A stretch of 64,000 nucleotides of DNA from Ciborinia camelliae (GCA_025890175.1 JANPYM010000001.1:1143187-1207186), one strand, 5' to 3'; shown: positions 1 to 12,202, counted from the first letter of the stretch. Notes: generated by a model not told the origin, from the letters alone. A program made the numbers and translations.

Positions 1-44
1 CTGTATCAAAATTTAAGAAGGGGGGGGCGGATTACGGGGTAATG

Positions 45-404
45 TTGAAAGTCCTATCGACAGAGTGAACACTTCAACATCATTAACCACCACAACTCAA
101 TAAGATGTATGAAATAATGAATGATTTACTTGCATTCTTATTTAATGCAAGCATTTGCCGTTTAATTTTCAATATTTTCTGATCATTCTGTGGTTGTTGA
201 GAGGAATATTTACGCTGAAACTAACCTAAATTCACCTCGATTTCAACACCTTTCCATCACCATCACTTCCCAGAAACTTCTAAATGGGGATCTAGGGGTG
301 TTCGATTGTAAAGTGAAGTCTGGAGTTTGTCCAGTTGAAATAATAAAAAGTGGTTGAGTTCAAAAGATATATGGAACATTGTATCCTGTCGACAGGACTT
401 TCAA
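45..404. mobile_element. MITE-like element with terminal inverted repeats
   Basis: A 19-nt sequence at 45-63 (TTGAAAGTCCTATCGACAG) recurs as its reverse complement at 386-404 with one mismatch, bounding 360 bp that contains no credible coding frame. Size, terminal inverted repeats and lack of coding capacity fit a miniature inverted-repeat transposable element. TA dinucleotides flank both ends (40-41 and 407-408) but are offset by one base relative to the repeats, so a TA target duplication is possible and not proven. The element class is inferred; a second copy would be needed to confirm mobility. Confidence 0.5.
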
Positions 405-3036
405 TTTAGATAGCTTCAATATCACCCTACTACTTCTAATCATTATTTTCAATCTTAGATGCCAAGTTTCCGAGGTCTGCAGGTAGCTGGAGTACATAGT
501 TCCCGAAAAGAGTTTATCCCCGATCAAAACTGTCTTTCTAGGCGTATTTTCCTCACTCCAGCTGGTATTGATCTTACAAGTTTTGGCCTAGTCCTGTTCT
601 CCTTCCTATACCTACCTATCTATTGGTTGCGTGGTCTAGATTTAGAATTTTTACATTAGTCCCCCTCTTTTTAGAGCTATAACTAGATAGCTTAATGGCA
701 GACTTTAGTCCTAATTAATTAATATAATTTGATTGACTCGTATTTGAACTATATTTCTAGGAGATCTAGGTCCACTTATAGATTAGCCATGCTGCAGAGA
801 GCCAAATTGAAGAGGTTGATCTCGCATTATTGAAATTGTGGAAAATTGAAAGCTTTTGGGCTGTGGAACTTGCTAGTTTGGATCCATCCCCGACTTCTAT
901 GTACTGATGGTAATTAGTTTGGGAGAAAGAAGAGCATAGCATCATCAACCCGTCAACAGCAAAACTATTCGGCCTTGTAGGAGAATCAGCTATAAAGCTG
1001 GTATTCTGAAAGAGAACTGCTCTATGCCCCAAGCCCATGTAACCTATCCTATAATCATACCCCTGTCTAATGTAAAATATGTAGGTGCCGCAGACGAGTT
1101 GAAGGAAAATGGTGGAATGGAAAGTCGAATGCGGAAGTCGGCGTATTGTGGGGAGGAGTTCGTGGAAGATCGATGTGATATGACGGTGAACTGGAGGTCT
1201 AATGTAGTACTCGGTCAGTTTAGTATAATCACTTCGCACAAGGGCCACAGTGTCCCGTAGAGTCGAGACCCAAGTGGTCCTCCTGTGAGGTTGTTTAAGA
1301 TCTAGAAGACCACCGTGAAGACATCATATCCCATACTTTAAGTAGCCAACTTGAACGTTTGGGGTGGAAAAGAAGTGGTTGCTGTACGTTGATTCGTATG
1401 TAGATTTCAAGAAAGCAGGATATAACCGATATGAGGAAGAGGAAGCTCGTAGAATCGATGTTTTTGGAGGGTTAAAGTGGACGATTCGATAAAGAAATCG
1501 AAAGAGGATGTTGAAAGAATGAAAGGAAATCATGTGCGGCTACTAAATCTACCATCAAGTAGTGGGAAAACTTTTATTTTTAGCAATAGAGGACTATAGA
1601 TACATTAATTATCTCTAGCAATCTCTAATGTTCGTAGGCCTGAAAAGATATAAGACTTTAGAAGTTAAAGAGATCTTCTGAAAAATTCTCCATTCATATT
1701 AGAGCTCTTGTGTTTTCAATTCTATTGGAGTGAAAGCAAGTTTTCTTGTAGATATTGATTAACTCATGTCTAAATATATTTTTGATATATACTCGAGAAT
1801 TGTAGATATTGTAATTTGTTAATATGGCCAATTTTTGATACAAAACAGGCATGTTGCCATGCTGAGTTGACTCGTACTAGTATTATATTCCTCATTCAAT
1901 TCAGAAGAATGGATGTTCAAGTCATTTCGACTTTTTTTTTCGAATTCTTTACTGTGTGGCTTCCCCGGCCAAGAACTGCGGCTATAAGTTATCGCCGTTG
2001 CATGAACGCATACAGAGTCTGGAAAAAGTGGCTATATCCTTCCACTATAGCTAGATTTGAAGTCATTGCAACCAATTGTTGCACCCTGTGGTTCATTACA
2101 CCTGTTAACATACGGAAAAACTCAGATCGTGGTTGATTACAGGAACTGAGCTTGAAGTATATTTATACTGAAGCACGGTGATAGAGAATGAGAGGCGTCA
2201 TTAAAGTTACTTCATTGGCATCTAAATACACCTATATCATCAAATCTCATCATTAACAGGCAATTTGAATGCTTATTAGCGCGCGATTAGTTGAAAGAAA
2301 GAAGAATTTGATCCCTTTACGTGTGGTTGGCTAATTTGGAAACAACTTGGGTTATCGGAGATTTTCTTCTCTCTGACGTTTTCTAGTGCCAATTCGCTAG
2401 GTTTTGCCACTCAATAACATCCATGGATGTTCAGCAACTTGATAATTGTAGCTCATAGGGCACATTAAGTATTGTTCTATCAAGTTACATTTCAAAGAAG
2501 TGGAGAAGTTTATTTTCTCTGCTATTCATAAGCCAAAAGCTGATGGGTAAAAGTGGAATTTGGAACCAATCAAGGTTATGACTGTCTCTTTATGTTAATT
2601 TTGCTGAGATTGCAGTATTTTCTGTTCTGTTGAGTTCCATAAATCTCTTGTCGGACGGAAATTTTGATTGTGAACATTCTTTAACCGAATGTGGCCCTGA
2701 AAAGGGATAACCTCGGGTAAGGGTTATTTGCCTTGGTATTTCTCTCCTTGAGCCTCATCCTTATAGAAGGCAGGGCGGTCAAAGTCTAAACTGGGTTTGG
2801 ATTGGACGATTGAAGGAGTGTAGCTGGACTGGCAGTGGGGATTATGTAGATAGATTTATGTTCGGCTACTTCAATTGATTATGATTCCTCATAATACTTT
2901 CATTCTATTCCCAAAGCATCTCTTCTCAAGTTCAAGTTCTAAGCCGAGTCATCAATATTGACAACTGCCTTTACTTTATTCCTTAACTACTCAGTCTCAA
3001 TTACTATCACAGCAATCCTTAATACGCATACAAGAA
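405..3036. other. Intergenic, no gene recognised
   Basis: AT-rich sequence with only short open frames (160 codons at most, 766-1248 minus) that resemble no family I know and lack a spliced continuation I could find. Nothing RNA-like stood out. Confidence 0.6.
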
Positions 3037-4090
3037 ATGGAAGATGACCTCTCAAGTTCTGCCAGTACCTATTGGCAGCAGCACAACGAATCCTTCCAAG
3101 ACACATCCATACGGTTACTACCTAGTACAACACACAATCAAAGAACTCAATCCGCTTCCAGGACTGCACTTTCTATAATAGGAAAGAAGGAACTTATGGA
3201 TATAGCAAGCCTACCAAGCCAGCCGACTCATTCTGCTCCTGGCAGCCCAGCAACTACACTGAAGAAAGGGGCTTTGACGATAAACCGACCTATCCGGATC
3301 ATAATACCAAGTCAAAGCAACCAACACGCTTCGCACAACTGAAGATCATCAGAAAAAGGCTCTGGGTGATATAACTAATCTACCCAGCTTACAACACGAA
3401 GCCAAAACATTCAACATTATTTTCACAAACTAATATCTACTACCCAGAAGGGGCTGCTCTAATACACCTAGTATACCTAGATTCAAGCCAAGAACTCAAT
3501 CTACTTCGCAAAACACAATATAAACAGCTTAGAAAGGGGTCTCTGCCGATACAACTCACTTAGCATCCTGCCACGCCAGAGAACTCAGTCCACTTTACAG
3601 ATTCCCCTGTTGATAATTGAGAAAGATGCTCTTGCTGACAGAGCTACTCCCCCAAATCAAAGAACTCTAGTTACTTCTCACAATCTAACGCCTAGACGGT
3701 CAAAAGAGGCTTTTACCGATACAGCCAACTTATCAAGCCAAAGAACTCAATCTGCCTGGTATAATTTGGTGTCTATAATATCAAAAAGGGCCCTTATCAA
3801 TACAAGTGACCTACTAACTCGAAGGTTTCAACCTGCTTACACAACCTAATACGCAAATATCAAAAGGGGGTCTTTACCTTACCGATACACCAAGCCTGTC
3901 AAGTCAAACAACTCACTCAACTTACAACCTAATATACAAATGTGAAAAGGAGTCTTCACTGATGTAAAGAGCTTGCCAAGTCGAAAAACTCAGTCTGCTT
4001 ATAGGCCCAGTCCATGATGTAGAAAAGTGTCTTTACAGATGTGAGCAACCTCCCGCCAGTCTCCAGATGAAATAATTGAAAAGCCGTAAT
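3037..4090 (+). pseudogene. Remnant of a repeat-containing protein gene (putative)
   Basis: An open frame starts with ATG at 3037 and runs 101 codons to a stop at 3340-3342. Its first ~30 residues are Ser/Gln-rich and unique; after that it enters a tandem repeat that continues for about 750 bp beyond the stop. Downstream the same motif is readable only by switching frame and passing stop codons, with the longest later stretch open at 3610-3849. The simplest reading is a gene that encoded a repeat protein and has decayed. It could instead be a non-coding satellite that happens to be open in places. No function can be assigned. Confidence 0.35.
3100..4090 (+). repeat. Degenerate ~84-bp tandem repeat array, about 11-12 units
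   Basis: A recurring core close to CAAAGAACTCAATCTGCTT appears near 3135, 3222, 3313, 3398, 3493, 3585, 3655, 3738, 3820, 3900 and 3978, spaced 70-95 bp. Each is preceded by an A/G-rich block of the form AAAAAGGGYTCTTACYGATA. Translated, the approximate consensus is ISKRALTDTANLPSQRTQS followed by a variable 6-9 residue linker. Spacing differs by numbers not divisible by three, so the coding phase drifts. Single units are poorly conserved, indicating an old array. Confidence 0.7.
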
Positions 4091-6002
4091 CTTACAGACA
4101 AGCAGATACCCCATTTATACAACTGTTAGCTACTTGCTTTCTCACCTCCCCACCTTCGAGTTTCTCTTCTTCACTGAGGTTATTAATGTTCTGTTAATTT
4201 ACATCTGCGCCAAATAGTCAACCGCAATATCATCTGTCGCAGAATCCACAAACTCGACCCCTTCACATCCGAATCCAAACGAAATTCTTTGGGTGTTCAA
4301 TAATAACAATAGCACTATCGACAAAGCTGGCCACCGATGTATAAAGACAAATGGGCTGAGGGTATTATATGGGCACGAAGGTATCATATCAGCTTAATGA
4401 TATTAGCAGGGAATCTCGAGTTTCATGATGTGGAACTACGAAGAACAACAATTGAAACTATACCTAGGAACGGTAAAATGGGCTGGCAAAGAATAGGCAG
4501 GGGAAAGCTACATTTAGAGCTATTAGTGTGCTTGGACTCTGATATGGAGATGGAGAGGGGAGGAATTTCTAGTTCCCTTTTCTTCTCTCGTTAGCTTTCA
4601 ATTTACAAATGAAATTGAATTATCTACCAGATTCTTGACACCCTTACAATGCGCCTCAAGTGATACATGGTGTCTCAAGATATACTGCTTCTCTCCCCCT
4701 ATTTCAGCCACCACTTCAAAGAATCCAGGGGCACAGCTTTTAACTCGAATTCGTTAAAATAGCCACCCCTTCATCATAAGGCCCCCCTTCCACAAGGTAA
4801 ATTTCTGCCTGTTTCTCCTCAGCGTGTTTCCCCGTCAATCTATCGAGAAGGACAAGTAATTACATTGTTTAAAATGCTGTTGAAAGTCACACACTGATAT
4901 TGCGAAGAGTGTCTAATTGAACGATCACAATTACGAAACTTTCAACATTTGAGCACCATGTTTGATACGAACGCTAGTGAGTGTCTTTTAGCAGTATTCT
5001 ATTTATTGATAAAGTCAAGCGATCAATTGGCCGATCCATGTTGGACTTCGGGGAAGATAAGGTTTTCAGGGCCGGCTATGGCTGGCTCTCGCTCAACAAA
5101 AGCTGTGAGTTAGCAATGGAACGTTGGGCGGCATTGTTAAGCTGAGTTTCCTAAGAAAAACGACCGAATGACGGAGAAGATGTTAGTGGAGGGTAGCCTT
5201 TCTACAATATGACTGTTGCGAACAAGATGATTCTAAGGGTTTGCAATATTGTCCCGGTCAAGGTATCGAGCATATGCTCAGATCCTTCAACGCTTTCTCA
5301 ATATCTGAAGTGGTAGTTAGTTAAGGTACTGTTCAGACTTTTCGTATGCTGATCTGGGCGCTCAATCACGACGGTCAAAGCTAAATGTAATACTGGGCTA
5401 ATTTTCAGACATGTATAGGGCAAGACGTTATTAATGACTTCTAGGGCTATATGATTTAGTAGTAGTTGTGGGGTAAGATGAGAGCAGAAGACCAAATTTA
5501 AGATATGAAAAAGTAGCATATTGATTTTACACGAGTATGTTGCTTGGGTCCTTTTCTTGAGTTGCCGTGGTTTAGCAGAAAAGGAGCAGGAAGAATTTGG
5601 AGTGGGAAGAGAAACAAAGAGAGAGCAGAGCATGGTTATATGGCTAGAGCGCAGTAAGGAAAGAAGCTGGGGTACATGCTTGTAATCCAAAACTCTTTGA
5701 CAAGGAAACTTTGCTTGAAAGTGGAAAAGGCAAGAAACCGATCCAATGCTTTGAAAACGATTATTGTGTTCCCCCCCCCCCAACGTGATACTATCATAAT
5801 GACAGAAAGTTTATGGGCTGAATGATGTCGATACTTTCTGTACTTTGAGATTCCAATAACTAGTCTTTAAGAGTTGACGAGATTAGGTAAATATCTAGAA
5901 AAGTAAAATGCAAGTAAGGAGAAATACACCGAACAAACTTGGTGAGATATGACTGCCAACATATGATTTAAACACCGAGGATCCGCATGGCAACATGTGT
6001 TG
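4091..6002. other. Intergenic, no gene recognised
   Basis: No convincing coding region. The 161-codon minus frame at 5298-5783 has a biased composition and no family resemblance. The stretch contains the foldback described at 4878-4947 and a poly-C run near 5770. Confidence 0.55.
4878..4947. repeat. 70-bp foldback with 10-nt perfect inverted ends
   Basis: TGTTGAAAGT at 4878-4887 is mirrored by ACTTTCAACA at 4938-4947. The same TGTTGAAAGT-like end begins the inverted repeat of the element at 45-404, so this may be a deleted relative of that element. It is also short enough to be chance. Confidence 0.35.
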
Positions 6003-6824
6003 CTAGTTTTCTCCATCGATATCGACATCTACATCGTTACCATCATCATTGCAATCATCCCCACCGCCATCCCCGTCATTGTCTCCCCCTCCTCCGTCCT
6101 CACCACCGAGATTCAATCCATTCACTGCAGAGCAAAACGAAGACCATAAGCTTGACCACACGTTGTATCCGGGTTGTGTGGTTATGAGCATTCCAGCTAG
6201 GTTTGCAGATGCAAGTTGACTCGCGAGAGCAGTTTGCTCTGTCGTAGTCCCTGTGAAGTCGTGAATTGCATACGTTGACTTAGCAAGTAAGGCCTCATCC
6301 AAAGTAGTCAATGCAGTATAATTGAATTTTGCATAAGACTCTTCGAATACGTTGATGCTATCAGCGAGAGTGTAGAACGACGCATCGACCGGCACACCGG
6401 GGTTAAAAAATATATAATTCTTGCCAGCTCCCAATATACTTTTCGCATATGTGGATAGTGTACTCATATATGGAAATGTTGAGTTGTTCGACGGTGATTC
6501 GTCAAAGAAAATACCGCCAATTGGAAGTTTGGTTGGTATATTCCACTCGACATATTTGTCGATTTCCGCCTTGATTTCCGAGATATTTCGATCGCCGTAA
6601 GAAGTATAAACATAGCCAAGAGTAAGAACATTTGCGTGGCTATTCAGACTTGTAAGGCCTGCGACATAATTGGCATCTGGGTCCGTGAATGCTAAATTGG
6701 GAGAAACAACCACATGAAACTTTAGATCTGGATTGGCGACAACAGAGGTGGTAAGTGTACTCCATGAGGTCAAATTGTACGGGTACATATAAAGTGGAAG
6801 GAACACGAAAGCTGGGAGAACCAT
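6003..6824 (-). CDS. Spherulin-4 family protein (GH135-like)
   Basis: A single-exon frame of 273 residues of the spherulation-specific family 4 fold, related to GH135 enzymes such as Sph3 that cleave galactosamine-containing fungal exopolysaccharide. The family's first beta strand (VFLPLYMYP) lies near the N-terminus. The strand GGIFFDESP carries the adjacent acidic pair D108-E109, and VFEESY carries E161/E162; these match the DE pair and later Glu known to be catalytic in Sph3 (assignment by analogy). The start at 6824 is preferred because it has A at -3 and gives the usual spacing to strand 1. An in-frame ATG at 6956 would add 44 hydrophobic residues, a possible membrane anchor. The last ~30 residues are an Asp/Gly/Asn tract not typical of the family. 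No exopolysaccharide cluster is adjacent, so the substrate is unknown. Confidence 0.85.
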   Translation of the reverse strand: MVLPAFVFLPLYMYPYNLTSWSTLTTSVVANPDLKFHVVVSPNLAFTDPDANYVAGLTSLNSHANVLTLGYVYTSYGDRNISEIKAEIDKYVEWNIPTKLPIGGIFFDESPSNNSTFPYMSTLSTYAKSILGAGKNYIFFNPGVPVDASFYTLADSINVFEESYAKFNYTALTTLDEALLAKSTYAIHDFTGTTTEQTALASQLASANLAGMLITTQPGYNVWSSLWSSFCSAVNGLNLGGEDGGGGDNDGDGGGDDCNDDGNDVDVDIDGEN

Positions 6825-7230
6825 AATGACGACGAGATGTACTGCAGTTTGATACCGGATGAACGAAAACAAGTAACACAAGAAAATGAAAACTATAGAA
6901 CGTGCATCATAGCAGAAGAAGTAGAGAAACGTTACAAGAGGAGACTTCTCCTTCATTGAGATTTGCTTTCCTCATCTGGCCATATGGTCAACATACGATA
7001 CGATACGATACTTGGCGAATATTCCATCGAAATGATACAGGAATTTGCTTGGAGCATATTTCTCCAAGCTGAATATATCATGCAAGCCTTATCATACCTT
7101 CCAAAAGTATGTGATTTGGCTTCGACTACGCGGCTGGATTGAATGAACAGAGGTGTCAGATTTAATGGGGTCAATATCTTAGGTAGGAATGTGTAACGTT
7201 GAGGAGATGAAATAGGATGAGAGGCTGGAT

Positions 7231-7280
7231 AAAATTGAGGAAAATTGAGGAAAATTGAGGAAAATTGAGGAAAAATAAGG
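7231..7280 (+). repeat. Decamer tandem repeat
   Basis: Four exact copies of AAAATTGAGG (7231-7270) followed by a diverged fifth, in a purine-rich tract extending to about 7320. Confidence 0.9.
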
Positions 7281-9700
7281 AAAGAAGGAAAAGAGGAGCT
7301 GGAGAAGGAGAGAAGGAAAGGAGCTTCCTTAAAGAAAGTTCCTTTGTACCGACTACGTATCCTCTACGTAAAATTAGGTAGGTAACCGGTTAATAAGATA
7401 CGTTTTGGCCTTGTCGGGAAAACGGTATTGCAACCTCACAAATGCAACCATTCACACCACCCACCCATTTCCCAACAATCCCCCTTTTATCTGAATATTG
7501 GCTAAGATTCTGATGCAGAAGACTTCACGACGCGTTATTGCATATTCCTTGGTTGGCGCTTTGGTGACACATTTGTTCCTCGGGATGCTAAATCTCAATA
7601 CCGGACCCGGGGTTAAGATGGAATGATTCCCTTGAATGCCTGTTCTGTTCGAGAAGCGTCCTCACCACTGCAAAAAAATGTTAGGTTTTGTTATCATCGC
7701 AAGCATGTAGGATTGAAAGATCCAGCACGTCCATCAGGTAAACATAACGGCATCCTCAATCTGCTACTACCTCTGCAGCTGTCATTTTATAGCAGGGCTG
7801 ACAATTTCCTGATATCAAATCGAATAAAACAAGGCTTCTATCTGAAAATAGAGGTAAAGCATCGTTGGGAGTCAAGATCGTGTGTTATATCAATGGCAAA
7901 TGTGTCGCTGAACAAACAGGCTTTTTACGAGGCTACATTTTGTGATACAAAATTAGCTAGGTATTATTCTGACAACACAATATTGGAAGCCACTAACCAT
8001 CGATACATTTAGGATATCAAACCAGATGAACGCAGGTCTTGGCATAGCGGGATTCCTTTCCTTTTGGCGTTGAGCACTAGGCACCAAGTTTCCCTTTTGC
8101 CATTCGGCCAAAGACCTCGAATGATCGCTTGGTGCTCTCAATTCCTCAACCTCTCAATTTCTTGGTCGGTTTCTTTTCTCCATTTTCCATCGAGAGTTGA
8201 TTTTCCAAATGATTTTCAACATCTAAGGAATCTTTTCTTCTTTTCCTTCTCTTTGTATGAAGTATTCCTGTTCCCTTCACACTCTCTGTGACATCGAAAA
8301 GACTAACTTTTACTAGGTGTTTGTGCAGAGCAGTCCCTCGGCTCTTGTTCCAAGCTTTTATGCACTTGAGCCACTGCCACCCTATTGCCCGGGCTTCTGT
8401 TTTAGCACTTTCGTGCTTTCGTACTTTGCTCTGTCCTCTTCTCATCCTTCATCTCGCCAGCATCGACAATAAACCCGACTGTCAACCCAAATGCCCGCAT
8501 CATCTTCACCGCCATGTATCTTTCTGGTTTATGCTTATGCTTCCGACAATATCAAGTTGCACTTTATTGGATCTACACCACTTCCATCAACATAAAGGTC
8601 TTCTGATGGTTTAGTAGCTAGGCGGAACCTATCCTAGTATCTTCAGTTCAAATGCCGATTGAATATCTCCCCTGGACTATGTTCAGTCAGTATTATTTTT
8701 ATCCATTCTTCCTCCTCAAATATACTCTCAAATTAGACCCTGCTATAGCTTGAATTCCAAGACGGGAGAAACAACCAGACCATTCAATGCTCAACCTAAA
8801 AGGCTCGATGAATGATTCAACTTGTGGTATTTTTCACACCAACTATCGAGATAACTTTTCTTTAGTTCTTGGGGAAATCACATCATGTGATGAATTCTTA
8901 TTCATCTAATATGAAGTTGTCTTTCCTCAGTCTTGATACAGGTTGTAATACTTGGTAGATATCAATCTATTCCTAGGTACCAAAATAGAGATCGCTAATA
9001 CCTAAGGTATATTTGTATGGTCAGCTTAATGAAACACAAAAGTTCTCGGATTCAAATGTGAGACACCACTGCAGGAATTCATCAATTACAGAGCTTTCGA
9101 CTTTTCACCACCACCCAAAGAGCTTCATGTTACCTGCAGACTCTCTCTAGTGTTTTCTCCCTCTTGTGTTGACTTAGATGATCACATCTTGAGACTATAT
9201 GGGCTGACTATATACATCCATAGATGCAAGCACCTGAATATACTACTTACAGGCTCAAAAGGCTACATCTTAGAGAATGTGGCTGTCTCATGCTTGTCGC
9301 ATTGTGATATTTTCAATACATTCCTGTATTTTGACATCAGTGGTAGGCATGATCCCCTTGGCTAAGTTTTAATATTGGCTTTTGGTCGACGAAAGAAATA
9401 TTTTGACCTAGATAGTTGAATAATATCTTGCTGTAGGTAGAGCGCAACGTTCCAGTCGATTATTGGGCTCACATACACAATCATCCCACTCATGTACGCA
9501 CGATAACATGACGATATGCAAAGAAAGATGGATTGGGTGAATATGCAGGTGGTTTCATGTAACACTGCAGATCCGAAAGATTTATCCGGCTTCTTCAGCT
9601 TCCCCGCAATCGCAGGCTGAAAGACTTTCTTGGTCTCTTGGGGTCCACGCTAGGCAGTCCAAATTTGAACTGCAGTAAATGTGCGACCTTGGAAAAGAGG

Positions 9701-9708
9701 TATATAAG
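9701..9708 (+). promoter_or_regulatory. TATA box of the alpha-galactosidase gene
   Basis: TATATAAG lies 114 nt upstream of the ATG at 9822, at a spacing usual for a fungal core promoter with a short leader. Confidence 0.55.
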
Positions 9709-9821
9709 ATGCCCATCAATACCTTTCAATCTTTTTCAACAATTTCTCGTCAAAGAAAGGTCCACTACAAAACATCGAAGGTCCTTTGATATTAAACGTT
9801 TTCGGTATTTGCACATCTCCA

Positions 9822-11498
9822 ATGTCTACCTTACCCTTAAAGCTCATGCTTTGGGCTATTATGGCGTTATGTGGTGTCTCTGTCTGTGCTTCAGTGCTTC
9901 AACCTACTCCTCCAATGGGTATGCAAGTTCCCAAAGCAATGACCCTAACAATCAGTAATTTCTAATTTCTGACTGCGTTTCTAGGTTTCAATAATTGGTC
10001 AGCATTTATGTGTGGTCTCAATGAATCGCTATTTGTTGAGACAGCCCAAGCAATGGTTGAGAAAGGCCTACTTGCGGCAGGTTACAACCGGCTTAATCTA
10101 GATGACTGTTGGAGTCAGGGAAGTCGGGAACCCAACGGAAGTCTGCTATGGAACCCTGAAAAGTTTCCCCGCGGTCTTCCGTGGTTGACAAGCTACCTCA
10201 AAAGCCTTGGTTTTGATGCTGGAATCTACACCGATGCTGGAATCAACAGTTGTGGTGGATATCCGGGTTCGTATGGGTATGAGGAACTTGATGCTCAATC
10301 CTTTGCCTCTTGGGGGTTTAATTACCTTAAAGTTGATGGTTGCAACATGCCTGTCGCAACAGAACAAGAGTATGAGCTTGTTTATGGCCATTGGCATAGC
10401 ATCTTAAGTGCAATGGAGAATCCTCTTATCTTTTCAGAGTCAGCTCCGGCATACTTTGCAGAGCAGGATAACTTAACTGATTGGTATACCGTGATGGGCT
10501 GGGTTCCAAAGTACGGACAGCTTGCTCGGCACTCGCGTGATACTCTGGTCTGGAACTCAACTTCATACTGGCCTGATATTACTGGATGGGACTCTATCAT
10601 GTTCAACTATGGACAAGAGGTACGATTGGCACGATATCAGAAGCCTGGATACTTTAATGATCCCGATTTCCTGATCGTTGACCACTTTGATCTATCCCTG
10701 GATGAGAAGAGGTCACATTTCGCTATCTGGGCCTCACTCTCGGCCCCTCTCATTATCAGTGCTTATATTCCGGCATTCAGTGCAGAAGAGATTGCTTATC
10801 TAACCAACGAAGATCTGATTGCTGTCAACCAAGATCCACTGGCATTGCAAACTACACTTGTTAGCCAAGATGGTACCTGGGATGTTTTGACCAAAGATCT
10901 AGCTAATGGGGACCGGCTTCTCACTGTTATCAATCGAGGTAACTTTACCGCCAGCCACGGGGTATCATTTCAAAGGATTGGCATCACAGCTTCAACAGTC
11001 AAAGCAAAAGACCTATGGACGGGGAAATCAGCATTCACGTCTAAATTAGTCACAGCCGTCAGTGTTCCTTCCCACGGTACTGCAGTATACCGGATTTCTG
11101 CTAGCTATGGACACCTGGACGTCAAACCCACTGGTATGATCTTCAACACAGCATCATTAAATATTCTCACACACTCCCGTCAAGGTTTATTATGGGCACC
11201 TTCTGTCGGATCAGATGAGCAAGTGTGGCAAACGGATGATGATGGTACCATCAGGGGAATTTTTGATACTTCTAAGTGTGTAACGGATCTTGGAGGCGGA
11301 AACGTATCACTAATTCCGTGTTCTGGAAACAAGACCCAGACATGGGAGTACCATGTTACTGGGAATGTTGTTAGCAATAGTACCGGGACATGTTTGGCTG
11401 AGACTAGTCACGGCGGTGTTGTAACTGCGGAGTGTCAGTTTGAAACCAACAGTCAAGTATTTGGTTTGCCGAGCGGAATAAGAGTTATTGGACAATGA
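9822..11498 (+). CDS. aglA: Secreted GH27 alpha-galactosidase with C-terminal ricin-type lectin domain
   Basis: Exons 9822-9918 and 9985-11498 (66-nt intron) encode 536 residues. It hydrolyses terminal alpha-1,6-galactose from galacto-oligosaccharides and galactomannan outside the cell. Residues 1-24 form a signal peptide (hydrophobic LMLWAIMALCGVSVCA). The intron splits the conserved PPMGFNNW entry strand of the GH27 barrel, and joining the exons restores it exactly, fixing the gene model. NLDDCW follows, and YLKVDGCN holds the nucleophile Asp149. The usual acid/base motif D-I-x-D is replaced by PDITGWDSIM; fungal AglA proteins are similarly divergent here, so this looks like a subfamily trait. 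From about residue 395 a beta-trefoil ricin B-type domain with QxW-like repeats follows. A TATA box lies 114 nt upstream. Symbol assigned from resemblance to Aspergillus AglA. Confidence 0.95.
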
Positions 11499-12202
11499 AA
11501 ACCCGGGTCATGTTTGAGGGGAAAATATTCTTTTCTGGGATGAATAATATGTACGTATGTACCTATGCCTGAAACGAAGTGGAAGGGTTTCGGGGCAGGA
11601 GCAAAAAACAGAACTCTCAATCTTACTGCGAGCGTCTCACGTGATTCGGCATGAAAATTGGTACGAGAAACGCTACGTGGATTGGCAAGAGCGTAGGACC
11701 CAAAACTTATTTCCTTTTACATATACTAGCAATCGTAATATAGTAGCTTGAGTGAATGGGGGTTTGCGCCCCCCTCCCCTAGTATTGAGCATGAAATACC
11801 TCTTAGCCTTTCTACAATTTCACGTGAAATCTTGGTGCTATGTAGCTGTTCTTCTATTTGAGCCCTCCAATGATAATTTCTATGCATCCATCAGTTGTAA
11901 CATAACATTTCTAATTTCCTTTCCACCTTGAAAATACGAGGATGTTCCTGCCAAAAATTGGCAGCTTCTGCTACGTTGCAACAGATAACCCCGCCAAAAA
12001 CAACCCCGCATCAATACAACAAAGGCTATTGAATCGGCGGATGTCCGTCCGAGATTGTACAACGCCATCATCCCAACTTTGAACATTATCGCCTGATATG
12101 GCATATTCACCGCTTGACAAATCCAGCCATATAATCCTTTGCTCATCCCTAAATCTATCTATCTATTCGCATTTCTACTGAACAAACACAACAATATCGA
12201 AA
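11499..12202. promoter_or_regulatory. Intergenic/promoter region upstream of the PhyH-family gene
   Basis: A 704-bp spacer between two plus-strand genes. A CACGTG lies near 11639, and a 14-bp perfect palindrome with CACGTG at its centre occupies 11817-11830. No open frame here looks real. Confidence 0.4.
11817..11830. promoter_or_regulatory. Palindromic E-box
   Basis: ATTTCACGTGAAAT is a perfect 14-bp palindrome around CACGTG, a core bound by bHLH and some bZIP factors. It lies 373 bp before the PhyH-family start codon. Function is inferred. Confidence 0.4.

Larger units (their letters stand above)
6825..9821. other. Intergenic, no gene recognised
   Basis: Three kilobases between the spherulin-4-like and alpha-galactosidase genes with only short unlikely frames (129 codons at most, 7623-8012 plus). 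It contains the decamer repeat at 7231-7280 and the alpha-galactosidase promoter at its right end. Confidence 0.5.

Noticed and set aside
766..1248. 160-codon minus-strand frame
   Set aside because: No motif or splice context, and it overlaps another chance frame on the plus strand.
5298..5783. 161-codon minus-strand frame
   Set aside because: Cys/Leu/Ser-rich composition without recognisable domain, unlike the other genes here; treated as chance.
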